Position numbers and translations under genes: made by a program. From Halorubrum trapanicum (GTDB lineage Archaea > Halobacteriota > Halobacteria > Halobacteriales > Haloferacaceae): DNA of 64,000 bases. Positions 49,478 to 58,607 of this stretch are shown in pieces (position 1 is the first letter of the stretch; each line of letters begins with the position of its first letter). The stretch is taken from assembly GCF_002355655.1 (NCBI RefSeq), contig NZ_AP017569.1:434001-498000 (forward strand). The letters are read 5' to 3'. The notes below the pieces were generated by a model, which saw only the letters and a program-made list of their open reading frames with translations, was not told the origin of the DNA and did not search any database.

Positions 49478-50057
49478 GCAACCGCCGCTGGTCCTCGTGG
49501 TCGAGGACGAACCCGACTTGGCCGACCTGTACGCCGCCTGGCTCGGCGACGAGTATCGCGTCCGAACCGCGTACGGCGGCCGCGAGGCGCTCGATCAGCT
49601 CGACGAGGCCGACGACGAGGTCGACGCGATCCTCCTCGACCGCCGGATGCCCGGCCTCTCCGGCGACGAGGTCCTCACGGCCGTTCGCGACCGCGGCATC
49701 GACTGCCGGGTCGCGATGGTCACCGCCGTCGAGCCCGACTTCGACATCCTGGAGATGGGGTTCGACGACTACCTCGTCAAGCCCGTCACGAGCGAGACGC
49801 TCAGAGAGACCGTCGAGGGACTGCTGCGGCGCGGCGAGTACGACTCCGAGGTCCAAGAGCTGTTCTCGCTGACCTCGAAGAAGGCGATGCTGGAGTCGGA
49901 GAAGAGCGCGAGCGACCTCGCCGACAACGAGGAGTACCAGCGGCTCACCGAGCGGATCGAAGAGCTCCGCGAGCGGGCCGACGAGTCGCGCGACGCGGTC
50001 GCGACCGACGACGAGGACTACGAGAAGCTCTTCCAGGACTTCGACGCCGACGAGTAG
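49470..50057 (+). CDS. HalX-type response regulator
   Basis: A 195-residue protein. Residues about 6-118 are a receiver domain: acidic pair in VVEDEPDL, phospho-acceptor Asp in ILLDRRMPGLSG, Thr in MVTAVE, and Lys in YLVKPVTSE. The C-terminal part is the helical HalX domain (SLTSKKAMLESEKSASDLAD), a haloarchaeal output module of unknown action. No histidine kinase is adjacent, so the partner is elsewhere. A roughly 30-nt leader separates the promoter from this ATG. Confidence 0.92.
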   Translation: MSEQPPLVLVVEDEPDLADLYAAWLGDEYRVRTAYGGREALDQLDEADDEVDAILLDRRMPGLSGDEVLTAVRDRGIDCRVAMVTAVEPDFDILEMGFDDYLVKPVTSETLRETVEGLLRRGEYDSEVQELFSLTSKKAMLESEKSASDLADNEEYQRLTERIEELRERADESRDAVATDDEDYEKLFQDFDADE

Positions 50058-50128
50058 CCCGCGACCGAACCGGACCGAGGGGGACGCCGCCGACTCTTTA
50101 TCACCGATCGAGCCGAAGCCGTGTTCAC

Positions 50129-52117
50129 ATGCGCGTCCGGGACCTGCCGCTGTCTCAGCCCGTCGTCGACCACTTCGCCGAGCGCGGCGTGCGCGAGCTG
50201 TACCCGCCGCAGCGCGCGGCGGTCGACGCGGGCGTCTGCGAGGGCGCCGACGTCGTCGCCGCGGTGCCGACCGCGTCGGGCAAGACGTTCGTCGCCCAGC
50301 TCGCGCTCCTGACCGCGGACGGTCCCGGGCTGTACGTCTGTCCGCTCCGCGCGCTCGCCCGCGAGAAGTACGAGACGTTCGCGGCGCTACCCGGGGTCGA
50401 CGTTGGCATCTCCACCGGCGACTTCGACGCGACGGGCGAGGCGCTCGCGGGCAACGACGTCGTCGTCGCCACGAGCGAGAAGGTGGACTCCGCGATCCGC
50501 AACGGCGCCTCGTGGGTCGACGAACTCGCGTGCGTCGTCGTCGACGAGGTCCACCTGCTCGGCGCGGAGCGGCGCGGACCGACCCTCGAAGTGACGCTGG
50601 CGACGCTCCGGCGCCGGAATCCCGACCTCCAGACGGTGGCGCTGTCGGCGACGGTCGACAACCCGGAGGCGATCGCGGACTGGCTCGACGCCGCCCTCGT
50701 CGAGTCCGACTGGCGCCCCGTCGAGCTTCGGACCGGCGTCGCCGTCGGCGGCGAGGTCGCGTTCGACGACGGCACGGGCCTCTCGGTCGACGTCGACACC
50801 GACGGGATCGGAGGTGTCGGCGACGACGGCGACGAGACCGACGCCGACGATGATGACGCCGAGATCGACCCGACCGAGGTCACGGCCGCCCTGGTCGCCG
50901 ACGCGGTCGCCGACGGCGGCCAGTGCCTCGCGTTCGTCCGCTCCCGCCGCGAGGCGGTCGACCTCGCGGAGCGGCTCGCGGACGAGGGGCTCGCGGCGGC
51001 GCTGGGGGTCGAGGGAGCGGCCGCGGCGGCGGCCGAGGACGCGACCGACGTGGACGGCACGCTGACCGGCCGGCAGCTCGCGGACTGCCTGCGCGCAGGG
51101 GTCGCGTTCCACCACGCTGGCCTCCGCTCGGGGCACCGCGCGGTCGTCGAGTCGGCGTTCCGCGAGCGCGACGTGGCCTGTATCTGCGCCACCCCGACGC
51201 TGGCGGCCGGCGTCAACGTCCCCGCCCGCCGCGTCGTCGTTCGGGACCAGCGACGGTACGGGGAGGGCGGCATGGCGTGGATCCCGACGCTGGAGGTCCA
51301 CCAGATGTGCGGCCGCGCGGGGCGTCCGGGGCTCGACCCCCACGGCGAGGCGGTCCTCGTCGCCGACGCGGACACGCGCGACGAGGTCCGCGAGCGGTAC
51401 GTCGAGGGCGAGCCCGAGGCGGTCGAGTCGCAGCTCGCCGACCCGGGGGCGCTCCGGACCCACGTCCTCGCGGCGGTCGCGACCGGGTTCGCGGCGACCG
51501 AGTCGGAGATCCTCGACGTGTTCGAGGGGACGTTCTACGCCCGCGAGACGGGGGCGGGCGGCCTCGCGGACGCCGTCGCCGTCGCGGTCGACGACCTCGT
51601 CGCGGCCGGGATGGTCGCCCGGGAGACGGGCGGCGTCGAGGACTACCGGCTCGTCGCGACCGCGGTCGGCGAGACGACCTCGAAGCAGTACGTCCGTCCC
51701 GAGACGGGCGAGCGGATCGTCGCCGGGCTCCGCGCGGCCGCCGACATGTCGGCGACGACGCTCACCGCCTTCGAGGTGATCTGCGACACGCCGGACATGC
51801 AGGACACGTACCTCGGGAACGCCGAGCGCGCCGACGTCTACCAGTTCGCCCGGACGAACGCCGCGCACCTCACCACGGACATGACCGAGCCGGAGGACTT
51901 CGAGGCGTGGCTGGAGTCGGTGAAGACGGCGCGCATCCTCGACGAGTGGATCGGCGGTGCGACCGTCGAGGAGCTGGTCGAGCGCTACCGGATCGGGCCC
52001 GGCGACCTCGACTCGCGGGTCGAGCGCGCGGAGTGGCTCCTGAGCGCGGCCGAGGCGCTCGGGGAGACGATCGGGGTCAGCGTCCCCGCGGTGTCGCGGG
52101 CGCGGTCGCGGCTGTGA
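50129..52117 (+). CDS. Hel308-like superfamily 2 DNA helicase
   Basis: A 662-residue helicase of the Ski2/Hel308 group. Motifs: PTASGKTFV (I), VCPLRALAREKY (Ia), VVVDEVHLLG (II), ALSATVDNPE (III), AFVRSR (IV), VAFHHAGL, ATPTLAAGVNVPARRVV (V) and QMCGRAGRPG (VI). It is shorter than full Hel308 (about 700-830 residues) and has an acidic insert (GDDGDETDADDDDAE) near residue 235. The C-terminal winged helix and ratchet regions can be recognised. It likely acts at stalled replication forks or in recombination. CTTTATC lies about 28 nt upstream. Confidence 0.88.
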   Translation: MRVRDLPLSQPVVDHFAERGVRELYPPQRAAVDAGVCEGADVVAAVPTASGKTFVAQLALLTADGPGLYVCPLRALAREKYETFAALPGVDVGISTGDFDATGEALAGNDVVVATSEKVDSAIRNGASWVDELACVVVDEVHLLGAERRGPTLEVTLATLRRRNPDLQTVALSATVDNPEAIADWLDAALVESDWRPVELRTGVAVGGEVAFDDGTGLSVDVDTDGIGGVGDDGDETDADDDDAEIDPTEVTAALVADAVADGGQCLAFVRSRREAVDLAERLADEGLAAALGVEGAAAAAAEDATDVDGTLTGRQLADCLRAGVAFHHAGLRSGHRAVVESAFRERDVACICATPTLAAGVNVPARRVVVRDQRRYGEGGMAWIPTLEVHQMCGRAGRPGLDPHGEAVLVADADTRDEVRERYVEGEPEAVESQLADPGALRTHVLAAVATGFAATESEILDVFEGTFYARETGAGGLADAVAVAVDDLVAAGMVARETGGVEDYRLVATAVGETTSKQYVRPETGERIVAGLRAAADMSATTLTAFEVICDTPDMQDTYLGNAERADVYQFARTNAAHLTTDMTEPEDFEAWLESVKTARILDEWIGGATVEELVERYRIGPGDLDSRVERAEWLLSAAEALGETIGVSVPAVSRARSRL

Positions 52118-52156
52118 GAAACGGACGAGGAGAACCGTTGCCCCCGGCGTCGACGC

Positions 52157-53218
52157 TCAGTCGGCCGACCCGACCGCGCGGTGGAACGGGGTCCGGGCGA
52201 TGGTCTGTCGCAGCTCCGCGAGCGAGTCGCGGCCAACGTCGCTCGCGGCCGACATCACCGCGAACACCTCCTGTCTGGACACCTTCACGCCGGTCTCGGT
52301 GAGCGCGTCCTCCGGGCGGCTCCCGAGCTCGCGGAGGGTGCCGACCGCGAGCAGGTACGGGACGGTCCACGCCTCCATCGTGTTCCCGTTCGAGAGCGGC
52401 ATCGTCTCCAGGTACGCCTGCGCGTCGTCGAGGAACGAGCGGGCGTAGTCGGCGGTGCGGTCAACGACGCGCGCGGACGACTCGCGGTTCTCGGGGTGGA
52501 CGACGCGCTCCTGGTCGACCCCCTCGGCCTCCAGCCACTCGGCGGGGAGGTAGACGTTGTTCTCCTCGGTGTAGTCGTCGTAGACGTCCTTCGAGACGTT
52601 GACGAGCTGGAGGAGGAGCCCGAACTCTTCGGCGGTCTCCCGCAGGCGCTCCGCGCGCTCCTCGCCGATGTCGCCGCGGGTGAGGAGGTTCGTGATGAGG
52701 TTGCCGACGGTGCCGGCCGCGTAGTAGCAGTACTGCTCTAGCTCGTCGCGGTCGTCGATGCGGAGCCCGCCCTCGGTGGCGTGGCGGTCGACGAACATCG
52801 CCATCCCGTCGACCATCTCCAGTACGGGCGGCACGATGGCCTCCTGCGCCTCGGGGTCGAGCTCCTCGAACGTCGCGGCGATGGTGGGCGCCTCGGCGAC
52901 GACGGTCCAGTCGTCGTCGCGCTCCTCGGGCAGCCACTCGTCGACCGCCTCGCGGAACTCGCCGATGTCGGTCCCGTCGTCCGGATCGATCGCTCGCCGA
53001 TAGGTCCGCAACACGTCGCTCTGGGCGTCCGGCGGGATGTGCCCGGCGTCCTCGACCGTGTCGGCGACGCGACAGAGGAGGTAGCCGACGCAGATCTGCG
53101 ACGCCATCGGTTCCTCCAACACGTCGACCGTCAGCGCGAAGGTCCGCGAGACCCCCTGGACCGCCTCGTGACACCACGCGAGGTCGGCCTCCGCGGGGCC
53201 GTGTTCTCGTCCGCTCAT
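52157..53218 (-). CDS. Squalene/phytoene synthase family enzyme, probably squalene synthase
   Basis: A 353-residue all-helical prenyl synthase. The two aspartate-rich sites are CRVADTVEDAGH near residue 50 and VNVSKDVYDDYTE near residue 210. The D-T-V-E-D form of the first motif is typical of squalene synthase and less so of phytoene synthase. It would join two farnesyl diphosphates to squalene for membrane lipids, but the phytoene alternative is not excluded. GTTTTTATG lies about 28 nt upstream. Confidence 0.85.
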   Translation of the reverse strand: MSGREHGPAEADLAWCHEAVQGVSRTFALTVDVLEEPMASQICVGYLLCRVADTVEDAGHIPPDAQSDVLRTYRRAIDPDDGTDIGEFREAVDEWLPEERDDDWTVVAEAPTIAATFEELDPEAQEAIVPPVLEMVDGMAMFVDRHATEGGLRIDDRDELEQYCYYAAGTVGNLITNLLTRGDIGEERAERLRETAEEFGLLLQLVNVSKDVYDDYTEENNVYLPAEWLEAEGVDQERVVHPENRESSARVVDRTADYARSFLDDAQAYLETMPLSNGNTMEAWTVPYLLAVGTLRELGSRPEDALTETGVKVSRQEVFAVMSAASDVGRDSLAELRQTIARTPFHRAVGSAD

Positions 53219-53395
53219 TCAGTTGCCAGCCTTTACGGCACAACGCATAAAAACCCTCGTGGAACGTCCGTCGGGCGCCGCCCGCGGGACGACCGGACGA
53301 AACCGCACGACTCGGTCCCCGCCCGCGCCGACGAACCGCCGACCCGTGTACAACCGTGTGGAAACGGCTAAGTCCGCCCGGCCGAACGCCACGGC

Positions 53396-54586
53396 ATGGA
53401 GTTCACGCTCACCGAAGAGCAGCGTCAGATCCGCGACACGGTCGCGGCGTTCGTCGACGAGGAGGTCGTCCCCCGCGCGGCCGAGATCGACGAGACCGAC
53501 GAGTTCCCCGCGGACCTGGTCGAGGAGATGGCCGACCTCGGCCTCATGGGGATGCCGTTCCCGGTCGAGTACGAGGGCGCCGGCCTCGACTACCACAGCT
53601 ACGCGATCGGGCTCGAAGAGATATCCCGCGGCTCGGGCGGGCTCGGGACCGTCGTCGCGGCCCACACGTCGCTGGCCGGCAACATGATCTACGAGTTCGG
53701 CGACGAGGCGCAGAAGGAGGAGTACCTCACCGCCCTGAACACGGCCGAGGACATCGGTGCGTTCGCGCTCTCGGAGGCCGAGGCCGGCTCGGACGTGCCG
53801 GCGATGTCGACCACGGCCGAGCGCGAGGCGCGGAGCGCCTCGGAACGGAGCGGCGTCGCCGCGGAGCGCGACGGCGACGGCTACGTCGTCAACGGCGGCA
53901 AGCTCTGGATCTCGAACGGCTCCGTCGCCGACACGGTCACGCTGTTCGCCAAGACCGACCCCGACGCCGGCCGGAAGGGTATCTCGTCGTTCGTCGTGCG
54001 CCCCGAGGAGGACGACGGGTTCGTCGTCGAGGGGACGGAGGACAAGCTCGGCGACAAGGGGTGTCCGACCGCCGAGCTGCGGTTCGACGACATGTGGATC
54101 CCCGAAGACCGGCTGCTCGGCGAGGAGGGCGAGGGGTTCGTCCAGGCCCTGAAGACGCTCAACGGCGGCCGGATCACGATCGCGGCCCGGTCGGTCGGCA
54201 TCGCGCGCGCCGCGCTCGACGAGGCGAAGGAGTACGCGCAACAGCGCGAGCAGTTCGACCGCCCGATCTCCGACTTCCAGGCCATCCAGCACAAGCTCGC
54301 GGACATGGACACGAAGGCCCGCGCCGCGGAGCTGCTGATGCACGAGGCGGCCGACCTGAAGATGCGCGACGAGGAGTACATCAAGGAGGCCGCGCAGGCG
54401 AAGCTGTACGCCTCCGAGATCGCTCGCGAGGTCGCCAACGAGGGGATCCAGATCCACGGCGGCTACGGCTACACCAAGGACTTCCCCGCCGAGCGCTTCT
54501 ACCGCGACGCGAAGCTCTCGGAGATCTACGAAGGCACGAGCGAGGTCCTGCGCAACACGATCGCTCAGCAGCTGCTCGAAGAGTAG
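53396..54586 (+). CDS. Acyl-CoA dehydrogenase
   Basis: A 396-residue flavoenzyme that introduces a trans-2 double bond in acyl-CoA. It has FAD and substrate motifs FALSEAEAGSDVPAM and LWISNGSVADTVTLFAKT, and the C-terminal signature IQIHGGYGYTKDFPAERFYRD followed by SEIYEGTSEV. The catalytic Glu is in the YEGT position as in short-chain enzymes. A small insert (EREARSASERSGVAAERDGD) lies near residue 150. GGCTAAG about 27 nt upstream supports the start. Confidence 0.93.
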   Translation: MEFTLTEEQRQIRDTVAAFVDEEVVPRAAEIDETDEFPADLVEEMADLGLMGMPFPVEYEGAGLDYHSYAIGLEEISRGSGGLGTVVAAHTSLAGNMIYEFGDEAQKEEYLTALNTAEDIGAFALSEAEAGSDVPAMSTTAEREARSASERSGVAAERDGDGYVVNGGKLWISNGSVADTVTLFAKTDPDAGRKGISSFVVRPEEDDGFVVEGTEDKLGDKGCPTAELRFDDMWIPEDRLLGEEGEGFVQALKTLNGGRITIAARSVGIARAALDEAKEYAQQREQFDRPISDFQAIQHKLADMDTKARAAELLMHEAADLKMRDEEYIKEAAQAKLYASEIAREVANEGIQIHGGYGYTKDFPAERFYRDAKLSEIYEGTSEVLRNTIAQQLLEE

Positions 54587-54604
54587 CGTCGCCCGCTGCG
54601 CCGC

Positions 54605-56620
54605 TCAGGGCCGCGAGTCGGAGTCGCCGTTCTCGGGGCCTTCGTCGCCGTTCTCGGGATAGTCGTCAGCGTCGTCGGCGTCCGCCCGTTCGTCATCGTT
54701 GCGGTCGCCGTTCGTCTCGTCTCCGTCCCGGTCGTCCTCGGTCTCGCTTCCGTCCCGCTCATCGTCCGCGTTCGGGCCGTGCGCGACGTCGGCGTCTGAG
54801 GGGTTCTGGTCGACCGCGTAGCCGCCCGTGTCGATCCGCTCCGCGGGCTCCGAGTAGTCGCGGTCGCTCGGCGAGAAATCCGGACGGACGACGCCGTCGT
54901 CGGGTATCTCGGGCTCGTCGTCCGCAGGCGCCTCGGTCGTCGCGTCGTCCGCTTCCGCGTCGACGACCGCGTCCTCGACGGGACCGTCGCTGCCGGTCTG
55001 GTCGCCTTCGGGCTCCTCGTCGCCTTCGACGCTCTCCGTCGCTCCGGTCCGTTCGTCGCCTTCGACGGCCTCGTCCGCTCCGACGCTGCCGTCTCCCTCC
55101 GCGCCGTCGTCGATCCACTCGAAGGAGTCGGTCCCCTCGCTCCGGCGCTCCGCGACGGCGGTCGCGAGGCGCTCTGTGAGCGTCTCCTTCAGCGTCTCGG
55201 CCTCGTCGACCTCGAAGTCGACGGCCGCGGCGTCGCTGCCGGTCAGCGAACTGGTCCCCGCCGTGTCGGCGACGATCGTCGCGACGCCCCACCGCCGCTG
55301 GAACACGGTGCGGCTGTCGATCACGTTCTGGATCCGGTAGTACGGGACGACGGCGACGGTCCGGCTCCAGAACCCGTTCCGCGTGAGGAGGTGGTCCTCG
55401 CCGACCCAGTAGCCGCGGTGCTTCCACTTCAGGTGCGCCGCGGGCGGAACGACGACGAGGATCCCGGCGACGCCGTACCACGGGAGCGACGGCGAGACGT
55501 ACCAGTTCACGCCGTACGCGACGGCCGTGAGCACCCCGACGATCATCGCGTACCGGATGACGTACCGCCACCGGATCCGCTTGGGCGGCCGGTTGAAATC
55601 CGGCGTTCCGAACGACTCGATCTCGTGTGCGAGCCGGTAGACGCGCTCCGTCGCGGCGATCGGCACGGCGGACTGGTTCCCGGAATTCGCGTCCTGTCCG
55701 GGCGCGTACCCCGCGGTCTCGATGGAGAGGCTCGCGTAGCCGAGCGCGCGCTTGGCGGGGTTGTCCGTGATCCGCAGCGTCTGGACCTTCTCGGTGGGGA
55801 TAGACCCGCTGTACCGGCGGAACAGCCCGCGCTCGTAGCGGAGCTCGTCGCCGGCGCGTGAGAGCCGGAACCCGTAGTAGTTCGAGAAGGCGACGCCCGC
55901 GCCGATCAGCCACGACGCGATGAAAAGCGCCGCGACGCCAACGAACGCCGTCGCGGTGAGCGCGGCGGCCGACGTCTCCGGGAGGAAGCTCGATAACACC
56001 GGGAACGACCCGGAGCTCAGGAAGGCGAGGAGGCCGATCAGGCGCCCGTCGAACGACAGCGCCCCGACCAAGGCCAGCTCGCTCGGCGAGATGGCGAACA
56101 GCTCCTCCTCGTCGGGCGCGAACGCGTCGTCGCGGCCGCCCCCGACCGCGTCCGGGTCCGTCGCCGCCCCGTCGCCAGCGTCCTCGGCCCGCGAGTTCGC
56201 CGACTTCCGGCGCTGAACCTCGCGCTGGAGCCGCGTCGCCTCCGCGGGCGTGACGAAGCGGATCGACCCCTCCGTGCTGGAGCCGCCGGCGGTCTCTAAG
56301 TCGACCGCGGCGACGCCGATCGCGCGCTGGAGCACGCCGCGGCTCACGTCGACGTTCTGGATCCGCCGGTAGGGGATCTCCCGCTCGCGCCGGGAGATGA
56401 CGCCGGAGGAGATGTCGAGCGTGTCCTCCGTGAGGACGTACTCGAACCGGCGGTAGTACGCCACCTCGTAGGCGAGCATCACGAGGAGGATCGCGGCCCC
56501 GCCGCCGACCGCGAGCGGGAGGCCGAACCCGCCGCTGTTCACGATCACGAACAGCGCGACGGCGGTCCCGGCCGCCTTCTGGAGCGCGCGGTACGGGACC
56601 GACTGCGGCGCTAACTTCAC
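54605..56620 (-). CDS. Membrane protein with repeated bacterial-PH (YdbT-like) domains and acidic tail
   Basis: A 671-residue membrane protein. Three bPH2-type domains can be seen by their repeated core: REREIPYRRIQNVDVSRGVLQRAIG, SIPTEKVQTLRITDNPAKRALG and VAVVPYYRIQNVIDSRTVFQRRWG. Each is linked to a pair of hydrophobic helices. The last 150 residues are an acidic, repetitive tail that contains a 41-residue motif also present in the antiporter at 1-1986. The GTG start overlaps the stop of the preceding PH gene (GTGA). YdbS/YdbT-like pairs are widespread but their function is poorly known. Confidence 0.85.
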   Translation of the reverse strand: MKLAPQSVPYRALQKAAGTAVALFVIVNSGGFGLPLAVGGGAAILLVMLAYEVAYYRRFEYVLTEDTLDISSGVISRREREIPYRRIQNVDVSRGVLQRAIGVAAVDLETAGGSSTEGSIRFVTPAEATRLQREVQRRKSANSRAEDAGDGAATDPDAVGGGRDDAFAPDEEELFAISPSELALVGALSFDGRLIGLLAFLSSGSFPVLSSFLPETSAAALTATAFVGVAALFIASWLIGAGVAFSNYYGFRLSRAGDELRYERGLFRRYSGSIPTEKVQTLRITDNPAKRALGYASLSIETAGYAPGQDANSGNQSAVPIAATERVYRLAHEIESFGTPDFNRPPKRIRWRYVIRYAMIVGVLTAVAYGVNWYVSPSLPWYGVAGILVVVPPAAHLKWKHRGYWVGEDHLLTRNGFWSRTVAVVPYYRIQNVIDSRTVFQRRWGVATIVADTAGTSSLTGSDAAAVDFEVDEAETLKETLTERLATAVAERRSEGTDSFEWIDDGAEGDGSVGADEAVEGDERTGATESVEGDEEPEGDQTGSDGPVEDAVVDAEADDATTEAPADDEPEIPDDGVVRPDFSPSDRDYSEPAERIDTGGYAVDQNPSDADVAHGPNADDERDGSETEDDRDGDETNGDRNDDERADADDADDYPENGDEGPENGDSDSRP

Positions 56621-57081
56621 ACCGCGTCCTCCCCGTCGGCGCGGATCGCCAGCCGCTTCAGCTCCTCGCGGAGGTCGCTCGCGCCGTCCGGCGTCAGCCC
56701 GGGGATCCGCACGTCCGCGCCGCGCGATCCCGCGGTGTACACCACGCAGGAGGCGAGCCCGACCGTCCGCTCGATCGGGCCGCGGCGGGAGTCGACGTGC
56801 TGGATCCGGACCAGCGGCACCGTCGTCCGCACCTGCGTGATCACGCCGCGGTCGAGGTAGATCGCGTCCTCGCGGATCTCGTAGCTCCAGCGGCGGTAGC
56901 GGAGCAGCGCGTGCGCGACGGTGAGCGTCAGGACGACGGCCCCGACGGCGACCGGGGCCCACCGCGGGAGGTATTCGAGGTACGCGCCGCCGGCGAACGG
57001 CGCGGTGACGAGCGCCGAGAGCAGCACCGCGCGGAGGACCCACACGACTTGGACTCGGGGGTGAAGCGTCTGTGCCGTCAT
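56617..57081 (-). CDS. PH-domain membrane protein (YdbS-like)
   Basis: A 154-residue protein with two hydrophobic helices (VVWVLRAVLLSALVTAPFAGG and VAVGAVVLTLTVAHALL) followed by one bPH2 domain (AIYLDRGVITQVRTTVPLVRIQHVDSRRGPIERTVG). It is the first of a two-gene operon with the larger PH protein, overlapping it by 4 nt. Upstream, a TATA box TTATACG is centred about 57 nt before this ATG, and an 11-residue mini-frame ends in its ATGA. Confidence 0.86.
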   Translation of the reverse strand: MTAQTLHPRVQVVWVLRAVLLSALVTAPFAGGAYLEYLPRWAPVAVGAVVLTLTVAHALLRYRRWSYEIREDAIYLDRGVITQVRTTVPLVRIQHVDSRRGPIERTVGLASCVVYTAGSRGADVRIPGLTPDGASDLREELKRLAIRADGEDAV

Positions 57082-57113
57082 CGACGGTCCCCCGTCGCGT
57101 GTCCGTGTGTCAT
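57078..57113 (-). CDS. Candidate 11-residue leader frame coupled to the PH operon
   Basis: ATG at 57113 is 26 nt after the centre of ACTTATACG (about 57135-57143), the distance expected for a leaderless mRNA. It encodes M-T-H-G-H-A-T-G-D-R-R and its TGA overlaps the ATG of the PH gene as ATGA. GGGGGAC inside it could act as a weak Shine-Dalgarno site. The frame probably loads ribosomes for re-initiation; this is inference. Confidence 0.4.
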   Translation of the reverse strand: MTHGHATGDRR

Positions 57114-57235
57114 GACCGGCGATTGACGGTCCCGACGTATAAGTCCGGTCGGAAGCGGCCGAGAAGAACGGCCGGCAAATTGTGTGTTCGAATGCGTGTT
57201 ATTCTCTCTCGAAGGCGATACTTGCCGAAACCGAT

Positions 57236-58552
57236 ATGCCGGGCGACGGAGTCGTCCCGGCCATGGCCGACGACCCGTTCGAGAACATGCTCGCCCAGAT
57301 GGACCGCGCCGAGGAGTACGCAGACGTGGATCACGGGGTGTTCGAGCGGCTCAAACACCCGGAGCGCACGCTGAAGGTGACGCTCCCGGTCAGGTTAGAG
57401 TCCGGCGAGGTCGAGGTGTTCGAGGGGTACCGCTGTCAGTTCGACAGCGCCCGCGGGCCGTTCAAGGGCGGCGTCCGGTTCCACCCCTCGGTCACCCAGC
57501 GCGAGGTCGAGGCGCTCGCCGGGTGGATGACCTGGAAGACGGCGCTGGTCGATCTCCCCTACGGCGGCGCGAAGGGCGGCGTGATCTGCGAGCCGAAGGA
57601 GCTCACCGACCAGGACCTCGAACGGCTCACGCGGCGGTACACCGAGGGGATCCGCCGGATGATCGGCCCCGAGACCGACGTGCCGGCCCCGGACATGAAC
57701 ACGAACCCGCAGACGATGGCGTGGATGATGGACACCTACTCGATGTACGAGGGCCACTCCATCCCGCAGGTCGTCACGGGGAAGCCGCTGGAGATCGGCG
57801 GGACGCCGGGTCGCGTGGAGGCGACCGGCCGCGGCGTCTCGCTCGTCACCGAGCGGCTCTTCGAGTACCTCGACCGCGACCTCTCCGACGCCTCCGTCGC
57901 GATCCAGGGGTTCGGCAACGTCGGGTCGAACGCGGCCCGGCTCCTCGACGAGTCCGGCGCCAACGTGGTCGCCACCTCCGACGTGTCGGGCGCGGCGTAC
58001 GACCCGGACGGCCTCGACGTGGCGGCGCTCGGCGCGCACGTCGACGCCGGCGGGCTGATCGAGGAGTACGTCGCGGGCGAGTACCGCGGGAACGCGGACG
58101 GCTCCGGCTGGGACGACCCGGACGCGATCACCAACGCGGAGCTTCTGACCCTCGACGTCGACATCCTCATCCCGGCCGCCGTCGAGGGCGTGATCACCGC
58201 CGACAACGTCGACGACCTCCGCGCGTCGGCGGTCGTCGAGGCCGCGAACGGGCCGACGACGGTCGCCGCCGACGAGGCGCTCTCCGAGCGCGACATCCAG
58301 GTCGTGCCGGACATCCTCGCGAACGCGGGCGGCGTCATCGTCTCGTACCTGGAGTGGGTCCAGAACGCACAGGAGTTCTCCTGGCCGCTGGAGACGGTTA
58401 ACGCCGAGCTGGAGCGCCGCATCGGTACGGCGTTCGACGAGACGATCGAGCAGTACGACACGAAGGACCTCCCCGACCTGCGGACCGCGGCGTACACGCT
58501 CGCGCTGGAGCGCACGGCGAGGGCCCACGAGTACCGCGGCCTGTTCCCGTAG
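57236..58552 (+). CDS. gdhB: Glutamate dehydrogenase (paralogue 2)
   Basis: A 438-residue Glu/Leu/Phe/Val dehydrogenase, only moderately similar to the one at 10724. The catalytic lysine region is GPFKGGVRFHPS and KTALVDLPYGGAKGG. The Rossmann turn is VAIQGFGNVGSNAA. The C-terminal half has [21 protein letters not shown]. The start is uncertain: ATG 57236 has TTATTCT about 31 nt upstream, while ATG 57263 (MADDPFENML) matches the usual N terminus of relatives. It catalyses interconversion of glutamate and 2-oxoglutarate. Confidence 0.92.
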   Translation: MPGDGVVPAMADDPFENMLAQMDRAEEYADVDHGVFERLKHPERTLKVTLPVRLESGEVEVFEGYRCQFDSARGPFKGGVRFHPSVTQREVEALAGWMTWKTALVDLPYGGAKGGVICEPKELTDQDLERLTRRYTEGIRRMIGPETDVPAPDMNTNPQTMAWMMDTYSMYEGHSIPQVVTGKPLEIGGTPGRVEATGRGVSLVTERLFEYLDRDLSDASVAIQGFGNVGSNAARLLDESGANVVATSDVSGAAYDPDGLDVAALGAHVDAGGLIEEYVAGEYRGNADGSGWDDPDAITNAELLTLDVDILIPAAVEGVITADNVDDLRASAVVEAANGPTTVAADEALSERDIQVVPDILANAGGVIVSYLEWVQNAQEFSWPLETVNAELERRIGTAFDETIEQYDTKDLPDLRTAAYTLALERTARAHEYRGLFP

Positions 58553-58607
58553 CCGGCGAGCGACGAGCGTTAGCGAGGGTTATCGAATCGGGGTAGTCGC
58601 GTGGTTG

